Below are positions 1-8,115 of a stretch of DNA of 64,000 nucleotides, piece after piece (position 1 is the first letter of the stretch; each line of letters opens with the position of its first letter). The stretch is taken from contig JAECRG010000002.1 of NCBI GenBank assembly GCA_015999875.1, positions 90,048 to 154,047 of the forward strand, written 5' to 3'. The notes under the pieces were generated by a model. That model saw only the letters and a list, made by a program, of their open reading frames with translations, was not told where the DNA came from and made no database searches. Made by a program: the position numbers and the translations under genes. The DNA comes from Candidatus Saccharimonadota bacterium (GTDB taxonomy: Bacteria > Patescibacteriota > Saccharimonadia > Saccharimonadales > Saccharimonadaceae).

Positions 1-45
1 GCGAGACGACGAAATCCTGAAAGGGGCAAAAAGACAGCACGATAG
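1..45 (+). CDS. C-terminal tail of an upstream gene (partial)
   Basis: Frame 1 is open from the first base and ends at a TAG at 43-45. It would encode a very basic 14-residue tail rich in Arg and Lys. The next gene starts 7 nt later with its own AGAAGG ribosome binding site, so the two could be co-transcribed. Nothing in so short a piece identifies the protein. It may also be a chance open frame. Confidence 0.35.
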   Translation, partial: ARRRNPERGKKTAR

Positions 46-52
46 AGAAGGC

Positions 53-385
53 ATGAAAAAAATCTTGCCACGCTTGGTCTCGAGAGGTGCGCTTTTTGTG
101 GCAAATTTCTCAGGTGCAACGTATGTAAGCTCACTTGATACCGTGCGCAATGTCGTCGAAAGTCCTGAGCTGCTTACAGTCACTCCCTCGCAGGCTATTG
201 GAAGTTTAGCGGTTTTCGTAGCACTTAGTAAAATCACTCGTCCTATCAACAGAAAGATGGAGCTAGGCGCCGATTTTGAATATGCACATTATCTTTCCGA
301 CCCAGAAGAAAAGCTGGCACGTGCGGTAGGTCATAAAAATACACAGCAGTTCGTTTCGCTCGCACCAAAAGCTGTAGCAAAGTAG
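53..385 (+). CDS. Hypothetical protein, 110 aa
   Basis: I do not recognise this protein. It starts at ATG 53 after an AGAAGG ribosome binding site. It has a basic N-terminus, one moderately hydrophobic stretch around residues 48-60 that could be a weak membrane segment, and no catalytic motif that I can see. It lies directly upstream of ftsE but is separated from it by a GC-rich hairpin and a new promoter, so it is probably the last gene of the preceding transcription unit. The codon usage looks like that of its neighbours. Confidence 0.6.
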   Translation: MKKILPRLVSRGALFVANFSGATYVSSLDTVRNVVESPELLTVTPSQAIGSLAVFVALSKITRPINRKMELGADFEYAHYLSDPEEKLARAVGHKNTQQFVSLAPKAVAK

Positions 386-389
386 GGAG

Positions 390-417
390 GCCCCCCAATT
401 ACGTCAGGGCTGGGGGC
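390..417 (+). terminator. Possible terminator before ftsE
   Basis: GCCCCC (390-395) can pair with GGGGGC (412-417), followed by GTTTATC. The stem is strong but the T-tract is poor. It sits between the stop of the hypothetical gene and the ftsE promoter, which is the expected place for a terminator. Confidence 0.4.
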
Positions 418-437
418 GTTTATCTCCGAAGAACTTA

Positions 438-446
438 TGCTATACT
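438..446 (+). promoter_or_regulatory. Extended -10 promoter of ftsE
   Basis: TGC TATACT (-10 hexamer at 441-446) ends 10 nt before the ftsE ATG at 457. Transcription would start about 3-4 nt before the ATG, leaving no room for a Shine-Dalgarno. No convincing -35 is visible. Confidence 0.65.
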
Positions 447-456
447 ATATGAAGTA

Positions 457-1140
457 ATGATTCTGTTAGATAGGGTAACTAAGACATATGGCAAAACTGC
501 AAAACCGGCGATTAATCGTGTCAGTTTGCATATTGAACCAAAAGAATTTGTGATTTTGGTAGGAACGAGTGGAGCAGGTAAGTCTACCTTGCTTAAGTTG
601 CTTACTCGAGAAGAGAAGCCTTCTAGCGGTAAAATTGTTGTAGGTGGTATAGACTACGACACACTCAAGGATAAGCACATTCCACTTCTTAGGCGTAAGA
701 TTGGTGTAGTGTTCCAGGATTTCAAGCTTTTACCGCAGCGCACCGTGTACGAAAATGTCGCCTTTGCACTTGAGATTGCTGGTATGACTGGTCGTGAGAT
801 CAAGGCGACTGTGCCGAAGGTGATCGAACTGGTAGGGCTCAAGGGTAAAGAAAAAAGCTTCCCTCGTCAACTATCTGGCGGCGAGCGTCAGCGTGTGGCT
901 ATTGCACGTGCAATTGTGCGTCAGCCAAAAATTCTAATCGCCGACGAGCCTACGGGAAATCTCGACCCACGGCATAGTTGGGATATCGTGAAGCTTCTTG
1001 AGAAAATCAATCGCTATGGGACTACTGTACTCCTCACTACTCACAACGTTGAGATAGTAAACAAACTCAAGCGTCGCGTGATTACACTTGAACATGGTAA
1101 AATCACGAGCGACCAGGTCTCGGGGAGTTATAAGCAATGA
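457..1140 (+). CDS. ftsE: Cell division ABC transporter ATPase FtsE
   Basis: FtsE is the cytoplasmic ATPase that works with FtsX at the division septum. It transmits ATP hydrolysis to periplasmic or extracellular peptidoglycan hydrolases. The 227-residue protein shows Walker A GTSGAGKS at 37-43, a Q-loop (VVFQD) near 87, the ABC signature LSGGERQ at 139-145 and Walker B ILIADEP at 159-165, all in the usual FtsE spacing and length. Its stop overlaps the ftsX start (ATGA, 1137-1140), so the two are translationally coupled. The -10 TATACT lies 10 nt before the ATG, suggesting a nearly leaderless mRNA. The stop is TGA, which supports the standard reading of UGA in this organism. Confidence 0.96.
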   Translation: MILLDRVTKTYGKTAKPAINRVSLHIEPKEFVILVGTSGAGKSTLLKLLTREEKPSSGKIVVGGIDYDTLKDKHIPLLRRKIGVVFQDFKLLPQRTVYENVAFALEIAGMTGREIKATVPKVIELVGLKGKEKSFPRQLSGGERQRVAIARAIVRQPKILIADEPTGNLDPRHSWDIVKLLEKINRYGTTVLLTTHNVEIVNKLKRRVITLEHGKITSDQVSGSYKQ

Positions 1141-2120
1141 GTCGTGGTAATAAATCGGAAGCAAAAGTATTTGCACTCAAAAAACGCCGCAGGCGACAGT
1201 GGCTTACATTTGTACGAATGTGTCGCTACGGGGTCAATAACTTTAGTCGTAATGCATGGCTAACTATCGCAGCGACTGCAATGATGACTCTTACGTTATT
1301 TGTGATACTTATGACACTTGTATCACGTAATATATTGCTTGATAGCGTATCGGAGATCAAAAACAAAGTTGATATGTCTGTATATGTAGAACACAATACA
1401 AAAGAAAGTGATTTGAAAAAGCTACAGACAGCGTTAGAGGACATAGATGACGTGACTCGTGTTACGTATGTCACTCCACAGCAGGCGCGAGCTAACTATG
1501 CACAGGCAAACCGCAATAATCCTCGTGCACTTGATGCATTGAACCTTGCTGATGCGAAATTCCCGGGGACGTTCCGTATAAATGTTGAGGATATCAACGA
1601 CACCTCGGGCCTCACTAAGTTTACAGAGACAAATGAGCTATATAAAAAGGTTCATGATGCAGACAGGCCGGCTTCGTTTGCTGGAGATAAACGTGAAGCG
1701 ATTGCCAATATAGGGCGATGGGTGAGTTTCGCTGAAAAGATGGGGCTTTTAATCAGTATTATACTTGTAACTATATCGTCGCTGATCGTCTTCAACACTA
1801 TACGTATGGCTATTTTCAATCGCAAAGAAGAAATTGAAATGATGAAGCTAATCGGCGCAGACAAGGCATTTATTCGCGGCCCATTTGTCGTCGAAGCAGT
1901 AGTATATGGCTTCATAGCTGCAATTGTTGCTACCGGATTAAGCTTGCTTGCGTTGTATGGTGCCCAACCTACCCTTGAGTCATATGGCATTATCGTGGGA
2001 ACAACTCTTGAAAATCTCATAGTCTACATAGGTTTTGTACTGCCAGGAATGATTGTGGTAGGTGGTGTAATTGGTGTGATTTCATCGCTACTTGCTACGC
2101 GTAAGTACCTCAAGATTTAA
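1137..2120 (+). CDS. ftsX: Cell division permease-like protein FtsX
   Basis: FtsX is the membrane partner of FtsE and passes its conformational signal to cell-wall hydrolases outside the membrane. The 327-residue protein has the family topology: a basic cytoplasmic N-terminus, a first membrane segment at about 42-64, a long extracellular domain (about 65-195), and three C-terminal membrane segments in the FtsX/MacB-like domain (about 198-222, 248-272, 293-318). It starts inside the last codons of ftsE through an ATGA overlap. The next gene downstream encodes a coiled-coil CHAP hydrolase, the expected extracellular target of FtsEX. Confidence 0.93.
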   Translation: MSRGNKSEAKVFALKKRRRRQWLTFVRMCRYGVNNFSRNAWLTIAATAMMTLTLFVILMTLVSRNILLDSVSEIKNKVDMSVYVEHNTKESDLKKLQTALEDIDDVTRVTYVTPQQARANYAQANRNNPRALDALNLADAKFPGTFRINVEDINDTSGLTKFTETNELYKKVHDADRPASFAGDKREAIANIGRWVSFAEKMGLLISIILVTISSLIVFNTIRMAIFNRKEEIEMMKLIGADKAFIRGPFVVEAVVYGFIAAIVATGLSLLALYGAQPTLESYGIIVGTTLENLIVYIGFVLPGMIVVGGVIGVISSLLATRKYLKI

Positions 2121-2138
2121 TCTCGATAGGTGTCTGCT

Positions 2139-2179
2139 GCATAAGCATCTTGACTCAAGCAAGATGCTTATGCTATATT
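2139..2179 (+). promoter_or_regulatory. Perfect 14-bp dyad fused to the promoter of the CHAP hydrolase
   Basis: GCATAAGCATCTTG (2139-2152) is the exact reverse complement of 2160-2173, with a 7-nt spacer. The right arm directly abuts a -10 TATATT (2174-2179). A -35 TTGACT (2150-2155) lies at the dyad centre with an 18-bp spacer. The dyad could be an operator covering the -35 and spacer, or the RNA hairpin that ends the ftsEX message, or both. Confidence 0.7.
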
Positions 2180-2187
2180 AGGTACTA

Positions 2188-3363
2188 ATGAAACAACGGT
2201 CCACCACACCAGTTTCCGATTACTCGTTTGCTGCAAAAGCAGCAATGGTCGCGTGTGCAATCTTGATGGCCATCGCTACGCCAGTTGCAATCGGAAAAAC
2301 TGCATTTGCAAACTATGATGCTCAGATCAATGCTGCGCAGCAGGAAGCTAATCAGAACAGCGCTCAGGCGGCAGAAGTTGGACGCATGGCCGATACTTTG
2401 CAAGCCGAACTGAGCACTCTAGAGACTCAAAAAGCGGCCATACAGGCCCAAATAAATGACAGCGAAGCACGTCGTGATAAATATGCCGGTGATATTAAAA
2501 CGAGCGAAGCAAAGATAACTGAAAATAAATCTGCTCTTGGCGCTACAATCACCGATATGTACGTCGATTCGGACACTTCGGCCCTAGAAATGATCGCTAG
2601 CAGCAAGACAATAGGTGACTTCGTAGATAAGCAGGCGCAGCAGACATCTGTACAGAACAAGCTCGATGATACGATCGACAAGATTGATGCACTTAAGAAA
2701 GAGCTTGTGAAACAAAAGCAGGGTGTAGAGCGAGAACTTCTGAATCAAGAAGCTCAGCGTAGACAGCTTGCCGAAAAAGAAGCTGAAAAAGCAAAGCTAG
2801 TAGCTGAAACTCGTGGACAAGAAGATGCATATCGGCAGAAGGCTAACGCTAAGAATGCGGAAGTTGAGAAGCTTCGTGCAACACAAGCAGAAGAAAACCG
2901 ACGTGCAGCAGCAGCCGCAGCAGCAGCCGCAGCGCAAAGCGGCGGTGGCAATTGGAGTGGATCTATACCTGCTGGTACTGCTGGCGGAGGCGGATATCCT
3001 GGTGTATGGGCTAACGCACCGCTTGATGCATTCGTAGATCCATGGGGTCTCTATACACGAGAATGCGTAAGCTATACTGCATGGAAGGTTGCGAGTACCG
3101 GTCGCTTTGTCCCGCATTTTGGCGGAGCAGGTAATGCAAAGCAGTGGCCGTCGACTGTTGCTCGTTATGGCATTCAGAGCGGCTCAGCACCACGCGCAGG
3201 TTCAGTGGCTATGTGGCCAATCGGATACTACGGTCATGTAATGTACGTAGAAAGTGTCAATGCCGACGGCACTATCACGGTTAGCGATTATAACCTCGAA
3301 TGGGATGGTCTGTATCGCATCTACACACGTTCTGCAGCAGGGCTTACTTACATTTATTTCTAG
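2188..3363 (+). CDS. Secreted coiled-coil CHAP peptidoglycan hydrolase (PcsB-like)
   Basis: This is a probable cell-separation hydrolase that cuts peptidoglycan under control of FtsEX. The 391-residue protein has an N-terminal signal or anchor segment (about 18-41), a long coiled coil (about 45-235), an Ala-rich and Gly-rich hinge (about 240-270) and a C-terminal CHAP domain (about 272-391). The CHAP cysteine is visible at C293 (RECVSY) and the histidine at H350 (YYGHVMYVE). The same order of signal, coiled coil and CHAP is known from Streptococcus PcsB, whose coiled coil docks on FtsX. The -10 TATATT ends 8 nt before the ATG, so the transcript is nearly leaderless. The FtsX dependence is inferred from the adjacent ftsEX genes. 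Confidence 0.9.
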   Translation: MKQRSTTPVSDYSFAAKAAMVACAILMAIATPVAIGKTAFANYDAQINAAQQEANQNSAQAAEVGRMADTLQAELSTLETQKAAIQAQINDSEARRDKYAGDIKTSEAKITENKSALGATITDMYVDSDTSALEMIASSKTIGDFVDKQAQQTSVQNKLDDTIDKIDALKKELVKQKQGVERELLNQEAQRRQLAEKEAEKAKLVAETRGQEDAYRQKANAKNAEVEKLRATQAEENRRAAAAAAAAAAQSGGGNWSGSIPAGTAGGGGYPGVWANAPLDAFVDPWGLYTRECVSYTAWKVASTGRFVPHFGGAGNAKQWPSTVARYGIQSGSAPRAGSVAMWPIGYYGHVMYVESVNADGTITVSDYNLEWDGLYRIYTRSAAGLTYIYF

Positions 3364-3393
3364 TAGAAGAATTCTATAAATACTTATGCTTTT

Positions 3394-3425
3394 TATACCG
3401 CACAGTAGCAATTGTGCGGTATACT
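3394..3425 (+). promoter_or_regulatory. Perfect 11-bp dyad overlapping the -10 of the S41 protease
   Basis: TATACCGCACA (3394-3404) is the reverse complement of 3413-3423 with an 8-nt spacer. The right arm overlaps a TATACT hexamer (3420-3425). No T-tract follows, so an operator is more likely than a terminator. This -10 also rules out the in-frame ATG at 3412 as the start, because that ATG lies upstream of the expected transcription start. Confidence 0.65.
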
Positions 3426-3453
3426 AGTAGGTAGTAAAAAGACGGAGGAATAC

Positions 3454-4686
3454 GTGGCATCTACTGAGCCTACACATGGTTCGCATGCGCCAAGCGCCAA
3501 GCGAAAACAAAAAGCAAATTTTAGTGTATCGTTTGTGATAGCTGCGGTGATCGTTGCCTCTATCGTGAGTTTTATTGCGGGTACGCGTGGCACGGAACTG
3601 CTGGGGCTGGCGGGCTCTACTTTTGGCGTGGAGGTGCGTACTGGCGAGCTTGACCTGAGCTCTCTACAGGAGACGTATCGCAAGCTAGACGCCAAATACG
3701 ACGGTAAGCTCGACAAAGAGAAGCTGGTCGAGAGTGCAAACAAGGGTCTTGTCAGCGCTGCTGGCGATGAATATACACAGTTTTTCACTGCAGCTGAGGC
3801 ACAGGCTCTACAAGATGACCTGTCTGGAAATATTGGCGGTGGCATAGGTGCTGAGCTTGGTAATCGCAACGACAAAGTAACCGTTATCCGCCCACTTGAA
3901 AATTCTCCTGCAGCAAAAGCTGGGCTGGCTGCTGGTGACGTGGTAGTAGCGGTTAACGGCGACGATACTCGTACAGCGACCGTAGACGATGTCGTGAAGA
4001 AGATCCGCGGAGAGATAGGCTCGACTGTGAAGATGATAGTGAATCGTGATGGTGAGCCAAAAGAATTTAGCGTAACGCGCGAAGAGATTGTAGCGCCTGA
4101 TGTCGAATCGAAGGTAGTAGACGGAGTAGGCGTGCTCAAGGTGAGCCGTTTTGATAAAGAAACAGGCACACATGTCCGTGCTGCTGCAGAAGACTTTAAG
4201 AAACAAGGTGTCAAAGGTGTCGTACTCGACCTGCGAGGCAACGGGGGTGGATATCTAGAAGCGGGTATTGATGTTGCGAGCGTGTGGCTCGATAATCAAG
4301 TGGTTGTTTCGGAGCGTCGTGGTGAAAAGGTAATCGATGAGCGTAAGTCTGCGAAGAACCCAGTGCTCGGCGACGTCCCGACAGTTGTACTGATAAACGC
4401 CGGGTCAGCAAGCGCGAGTGAGATTGTGGCAGGTGCACTGCATGATCACGGGAAGGCAAAACTTGTGGGCGAGAAGTCGTTTGGCAAGGGAAGCGTACAG
4501 GAGCTTATCAATCTTTCAACTGGCGCACAGCTAAAAGTCACCGTGGCCAGGTGGTATACTCCAAATGGCAAAAATATCACCAAAGAGGGAATAGCGCCAG
4601 ACACGAAAGTTGACCTGACAAAAGATGACATTAACGCAAATAGAGACCCTCAACTTGATGCGGCACTTGGGCAGCTAGCAGGGTAG
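3454..4686 (+). CDS. S41 C-terminal processing peptidase (CtpA/Prc-like)
   Basis: This is a membrane-anchored serine protease of the tail-specific protease family, acting outside the cytoplasmic membrane on misfolded or cell-wall proteins. The protein is about 410 residues: an N-terminal membrane anchor (about 23-43), a PDZ domain (about 125-210, with NSPAAKAGLAAGDVVV) and the S41 domain. The nucleophile is in GSASASEIVAG and the Lys general base in GEKSFGKGSVQ. I chose GTG 3454 because GGAGGAA (3444-3450) precedes it with good spacing and because the promoter -10 at 3420-3425 excludes the upstream ATG at 3412. The substrate is unknown. Confidence 0.93.
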   Translation: MASTEPTHGSHAPSAKRKQKANFSVSFVIAAVIVASIVSFIAGTRGTELLGLAGSTFGVEVRTGELDLSSLQETYRKLDAKYDGKLDKEKLVESANKGLVSAAGDEYTQFFTAAEAQALQDDLSGNIGGGIGAELGNRNDKVTVIRPLENSPAAKAGLAAGDVVVAVNGDDTRTATVDDVVKKIRGEIGSTVKMIVNRDGEPKEFSVTREEIVAPDVESKVVDGVGVLKVSRFDKETGTHVRAAAEDFKKQGVKGVVLDLRGNGGGYLEAGIDVASVWLDNQVVVSERRGEKVIDERKSAKNPVLGDVPTVVLINAGSASASEIVAGALHDHGKAKLVGEKSFGKGSVQELINLSTGAQLKVTVARWYTPNGKNITKEGIAPDTKVDLTKDDINANRDPQLDAALGQLAG

Positions 4687-4726
4687 TAAGCTTGTGCTTT
4701 TCGGGGTAAGTGAGTACAATAACAGC

Positions 4727-5119
4727 ATGGATAACAAAAAGAAAATTCTCCTCGTAGAAGACGACACAACACTTGCAGAGGTTTATCGATCTCGACTTGA
4801 ACTCGAAGGCTTTGAGACAAAAACTGTATATAACGGAGAGGAAGCTCTTTCTGCTATACAGGAATTTAAGCCCGACCTAGTGCTACTAGATGCGATGATG
4901 CCGAAGATAAGCGGATTTGATGTACTTGATATCATCCGTAATACTCCAGCAACAGCAAATACGCGCGTGATTATGCTTACGGCACTAAGTCAGCCAAAAG
5001 ACAAAGAGCGAGCTGAAAATCTTGGTGTAGATGAGTATTTGGTGAAATCACAAGTAGTGATTGGCGACGTGATTGCTCGTGTGAAGCACCATCTTGGCTT
5101 ATCTGTTGATGCAGCATAG
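4727..5119 (+). CDS. Single-domain response regulator
   Basis: This is a stand-alone receiver domain of 130 residues with no output domain. The acidic pair is in LLVEDD near the N-terminus, the phosphoacceptor Asp is in LVLLDAMMP, the conserved Thr is in MLTAL and the Lys is in YLVKS. The start is ATG 4727 because a TACAAT -10 (4715-4720) ends 6 nt upstream, so the A of the ATG should itself be the first transcribed base. Upstream in-frame starts would precede the promoter. No histidine kinase is adjacent; the kinase at 11.7 kb is the only one in the window. Confidence 0.9.
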   Translation: MDNKKKILLVEDDTTLAEVYRSRLELEGFETKTVYNGEEALSAIQEFKPDLVLLDAMMPKISGFDVLDIIRNTPATANTRVIMLTALSQPKDKERAENLGVDEYLVKSQVVIGDVIARVKHHLGLSVDAA

Positions 5120-5138
5120 GCATCGATAGCTCACATAC

Positions 5139-5168
5139 AATAACCGCCAGCAGCTGTTGGCGGTTATT
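5139..5168. terminator. Bidirectional terminator after the response regulator
   Basis: AATAACCGCCA (5139-5149) pairs with TGGCGGTTATT (5158-5168), an 11-bp stem with an 8-nt loop. It lies between convergent genes. Confidence 0.75.
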
Positions 5169-5203
5169 GTATTTAGATAGGTCTCAAGATTTATGGGTCA
5201 AAT

Positions 5204-5229
5204 AAAAACACCTCGAGTAAGGTGTTTTT
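5204..5229. terminator. Bidirectional terminator before rpmA
   Basis: AAAAACACCT (5204-5213) pairs with AGGTGTTTTT (5220-5229) around a 6-nt loop. A/T tracts on both sides let it work in both directions. It ends the bL27 message on the minus strand. Confidence 0.85.
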
Positions 5230-5245
5230 ATATAGCTAGTGATAA

Positions 5246-5518
5246 CTATTTAACTAGTACTTGCGTACGAGGTGCAGTCTTGCCAGTGAAAAGTCCTTTT
5301 TTGACTTTTTTATACTCTACGACGCCATCTTTGCCAGCGTGAATCGTGAAGTTTTTGCTGATGTATGTACCATCGCCAGCAATTTTGTTTGCACCAGTCT
5401 GACGTACGATTACTTGGCCTTCTTTGACAGCTTGGCCACCAAAGAGCTTAACGCCGAGACGTTTGCCGGGACTTTTGCGGTTATTTTTACTAGAACCACC
5501 TGCCTTGACTTTTGACAT
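5246..5518 (-). CDS. rpmA: Large ribosomal subunit protein bL27
   Basis: bL27 sits at the peptidyl transferase centre of the 50S subunit. The 90-residue protein shows the family N-terminus (KAGGSSKN, then KRLGVKLFGGQ) and the core IVRQTGANKIAGDGTY. The N-terminus begins directly, with no cleavable extension of the Firmicutes type. A clear AAGGAG lies just upstream of the ATG, and TACAAT boxes lie further upstream on the minus strand. It is a monocistronic unit, without the bL21 gene that often precedes rpmA. Confidence 0.96.
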   Translation of the reverse strand: MSKVKAGGSSKNNRKSPGKRLGVKLFGGQAVKEGQVIVRQTGANKIAGDGTYISKNFTIHAGKDGVVEYKKVKKGLFTGKTAPRTQVLVK

Positions 5519-5647
5519 GGATTAACTCCTTAACGTTTCTATAATCAATCTACACCATTGTAGCGAACTGACCCCTATATGTCAAGCTTCTTGACCGTAC
5601 TGGTGCGAGCGGGTACTATAGAGATAAGTAAAATAAGGGTGAGCGGT

Positions 5648-6856
5648 ATGAATGATGATGACAAGAAACCTGTGAATCTAGACGATGACATGGGATCAAA
5701 AGATGAAAAGGGATTTGAAGAAGATACATCTGTGAAAGTAACCTTCGGAGGTGCCGATATAGATACTGATTCCAAATCTACAGACAAAGAGGTAGGGACA
5801 AAGAAAAAGGACGAGTCCGCAGATCTGCTGGTGCTTGATGACGAGCATGATACCAAGGAAAGTGATTTCGACTCGCTCTTGGAAGTACCCGAGCCAGAGG
5901 AAGAAATTAGCGAAGTTGATCGTGAGCTTGGGCGTATTGAAGGTATTGAGAGTGTCGAGATAAGCAAGCCGGTAGTGGATGAGCTTATCCCAGATGGTGT
6001 AGGTGATAGTAAATTGGATTCAGATAAGGACTTGGTATCGGCACGCGACGAGGACGGCGCGGCAGGCAGTATCACTGGGCCAGTTGACCTTGGATCTAAG
6101 GATTTAGGGGAGGCAAAGGAAAACCCTGTAGTGCTCGCTATGCGCAAGCAGGAGCAAGAAAAGAAACAAAAAGGCAGCAAGACAGGGCTCGTTGCGCTCG
6201 TCTTCTCGATTCTGTTAGTAGCAGCACTAGGTGTCGGTGCATATTTCTATATGCAATCTACTGATGCTTCGAACAAGATTACTGAGCTTGAGGCTAGCGC
6301 CGCAGCCGCAGAGACGACAAACGCTACGCTACGGGCGCAGATAAAAGCAGGCCAAGCAGAGCAGCAGCATGTAGCAGCTGCATCGAGTGAATACCGCACT
6401 ATCGGCGAACTCGGCGTTCGATTTAAGGATACTGACGCCACTAAAGCTGCTATTTTTGGATACACCGCAGTTCCTACTGATGGAGTGGCCGATGCTGTGG
6501 CTGTCTCGACAAAACCGCTCGCAAGATTGGCTGTCGGAGCAGGCGCTTCAGCGACCTATCCATGTGCTTTTACTGGTAACGTACCGACGATTGCTCGCTA
6601 CGAGACGGATGCAAAGATAGGTAATGGCAGTGCAAGTACACTGGGTAAAAAGATCGGTGACATCTACTACGTATACACCGCACCAACAGGAAACTGTGCG
6701 CCGACCGAGGCTGCTGCACAGGCTGCTCGTAACGCAACTGCAAAAGCTATATACGATAGTCTAGAGGCAATTCCGGCCGCTACTGTGACTCAACAGAATT
6801 CTACGTCGGCAGGGTCAAGCGCTGCGACAAGTAACTCGGCTAATCCTTCCAACTAG
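5648..6856 (+). CDS. Single-pass membrane protein with long acidic cytoplasmic region
   Basis: I do not recognise this family. The protein of about 402 residues has a highly acidic, Asp/Ser-rich N-terminal region (about 1-165), a short basic patch, one membrane segment (about 182-204), an Ala-rich coiled-coil stretch (about 210-250) and an extracellular C-terminal domain with two cysteines (in TYPCAF and GNCAPTE) that could form a disulfide. It ends in a Ser/Asn-rich tail. A TACTAT hexamer at 5614-5619 and an AGGGTGAG before ATG 5648 support this start; an upstream ATG at 5579 precedes the promoter. It may be a surface or envelope protein; the function is unknown. Confidence 0.75.
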   Translation: MNDDDKKPVNLDDDMGSKDEKGFEEDTSVKVTFGGADIDTDSKSTDKEVGTKKKDESADLLVLDDEHDTKESDFDSLLEVPEPEEEISEVDRELGRIEGIESVEISKPVVDELIPDGVGDSKLDSDKDLVSARDEDGAAGSITGPVDLGSKDLGEAKENPVVLAMRKQEQEKKQKGSKTGLVALVFSILLVAALGVGAYFYMQSTDASNKITELEASAAAAETTNATLRAQIKAGQAEQQHVAAASSEYRTIGELGVRFKDTDATKAAIFGYTAVPTDGVADAVAVSTKPLARLAVGAGASATYPCAFTGNVPTIARYETDAKIGNGSASTLGKKIGDIYYVYTAPTGNCAPTEAAAQAARNATAKAIYDSLEAIPAATVTQQNSTSAGSSAATSNSANPSN

Positions 6857-6873
6857 TTACGGTAAATAGTTAC

Positions 6874-6907
6874 AATCTAGCCGCTCGGTACTTTGAGCGG
6901 CTAGATT
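6874..6907. terminator. Bidirectional terminator between convergent genes
   Basis: AATCTAGCCGCTC (6874-6886) pairs perfectly with 6895-6907, a 13-bp stem with an 8-nt loop, followed on the plus strand by TTTTTC. Confidence 0.93.
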
Positions 6908-8067
6908 TTTTCTATAACGAGAAGTTCGCGTGCGACGACTTGATCTTCGCGGTAATAGAGTAGCTCTCTGGAGCTGACTCCCTGAATCTTGATACGTCGA
7001 TATCCGTAGGAATCTAGTTCGTTTGTGAGAGGTAAGTGTGTGAATGTACTATCGACGGCGCGCCAAGCAGGCACTGCAACACAGAGTGGCGTGCCTGCGG
7101 GAAGCTGTGCGCCGATATTGCGAAGAAATAGTCCGATGATATGGTCACAATTGCCTCGAACCTCACGAAGCTTACTCGGCGATGGAGGAGCGGAAAATGG
7201 TTGTCCGAGATATGACTCACAGGCTACGGCATCTACGGGAGGCTGCCATGTAGTGGTCATCGCATCTCCCTGGGTGACGCGAAATGACTTTTGCGTATGG
7301 AGGGTTTGCTGTGCCCATTCTAGGTTGACCTGCGAAAAATCGATCATCTTGTCTGCAAGGTCGGTGCCATATGCATCATAGTCAAGTAGCATTGCCTCTT
7401 GTAGGATGACACCCGTGCCACAGAAAGGGTCGAGGATCGTCAGATTGCTACCGCTATGACGGGGGCCGACTGCTAGATTTGTAATAATCTGTGCGAGTTT
7501 TGGAGGCAGCATGCCAACAAACGCGTCACGTTTAGGGCGGCCTTGATCTCGCCTAGCTAGCGCTGTGATGTTTTGAGAACCGGTGCTCTCGGCAACTACG
7601 ATAGCGCCATCCGCTCCTTGAACAACTAGCAGTTCAACTTTGTTGGGGGATAGTCCGAGCTTGTTGTGGTGTGCGGTGGCTGTGTTGAGTGCGGGCTCTG
7701 CGTTGGGGATGAGGCGCAAACTTGTGCCGTGTTTTTTGAGTTGTTGCTTGAGGGTAATACCTGTTCGCTGAATGTCACGGCCACTAGTGCGTAGGCCGTA
7801 GGTACTGATGCCGAGTGTGATTTTGTGATCGACAGACTGCCAGTTTTTTTCATAGTGTTGCAAGATTTTTGTGTGCACTGCTCGCCAGTCACCACGAGGT
7901 AGTTCGAGTACGATCTTACCAGCTTTGAGCGAACCGCCGAGTCGTTGAATATCTGGCGCATACTCAAGCCGAGCACTTTCATGAGAAAAACGAGAGACAC
8001 CGCCATAGACACGCTCAAGTTCAGCAAGTCCAAGTGCGCTTTGTCGGCCAAGAATAGCAATATACAT
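6901..8067 (-). CDS. TRM11/UPF0020-type RNA methyltransferase
   Basis: This is a probable SAM-dependent RNA methyltransferase of the UPF0020/TRM11/Trm-G10 group, likely acting on tRNA or rRNA guanine. The protein is 388 residues. The N-terminal half resembles the RNA-binding part of that group, and the C-terminal Rossmann domain has the SAM motif ILDPFCGTGVILQEA and a following acidic loop (YGTDLADKM). The expected motif IV DPPYG is replaced by CESYLGQPF, so the exact activity is uncertain. I place the start at ATG 8067 because a minus-strand TATACT (8074-8079) ends 6 nt before it, giving a leaderless mRNA; the upstream ATGs lie before that promoter. Confidence 0.8.
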   Translation of the reverse strand: MYIAILGRQSALGLAELERVYGGVSRFSHESARLEYAPDIQRLGGSLKAGKIVLELPRGDWRAVHTKILQHYEKNWQSVDHKITLGISTYGLRTSGRDIQRTGITLKQQLKKHGTSLRLIPNAEPALNTATAHHNKLGLSPNKVELLVVQGADGAIVVAESTGSQNITALARRDQGRPKRDAFVGMLPPKLAQIITNLAVGPRHSGSNLTILDPFCGTGVILQEAMLLDYDAYGTDLADKMIDFSQVNLEWAQQTLHTQKSFRVTQGDAMTTTWQPPVDAVACESYLGQPFSAPPSPSKLREVRGNCDHIIGLFLRNIGAQLPAGTPLCVAVPAWRAVDSTFTHLPLTNELDSYGYRRIKIQGVSSRELLYYREDQVVARELLVIEKI

Positions 8068-8115
8068 ATCACTAGTATACATGGGTGACGTGCATATCGT
8101 ATAATAGAGGGCAGC

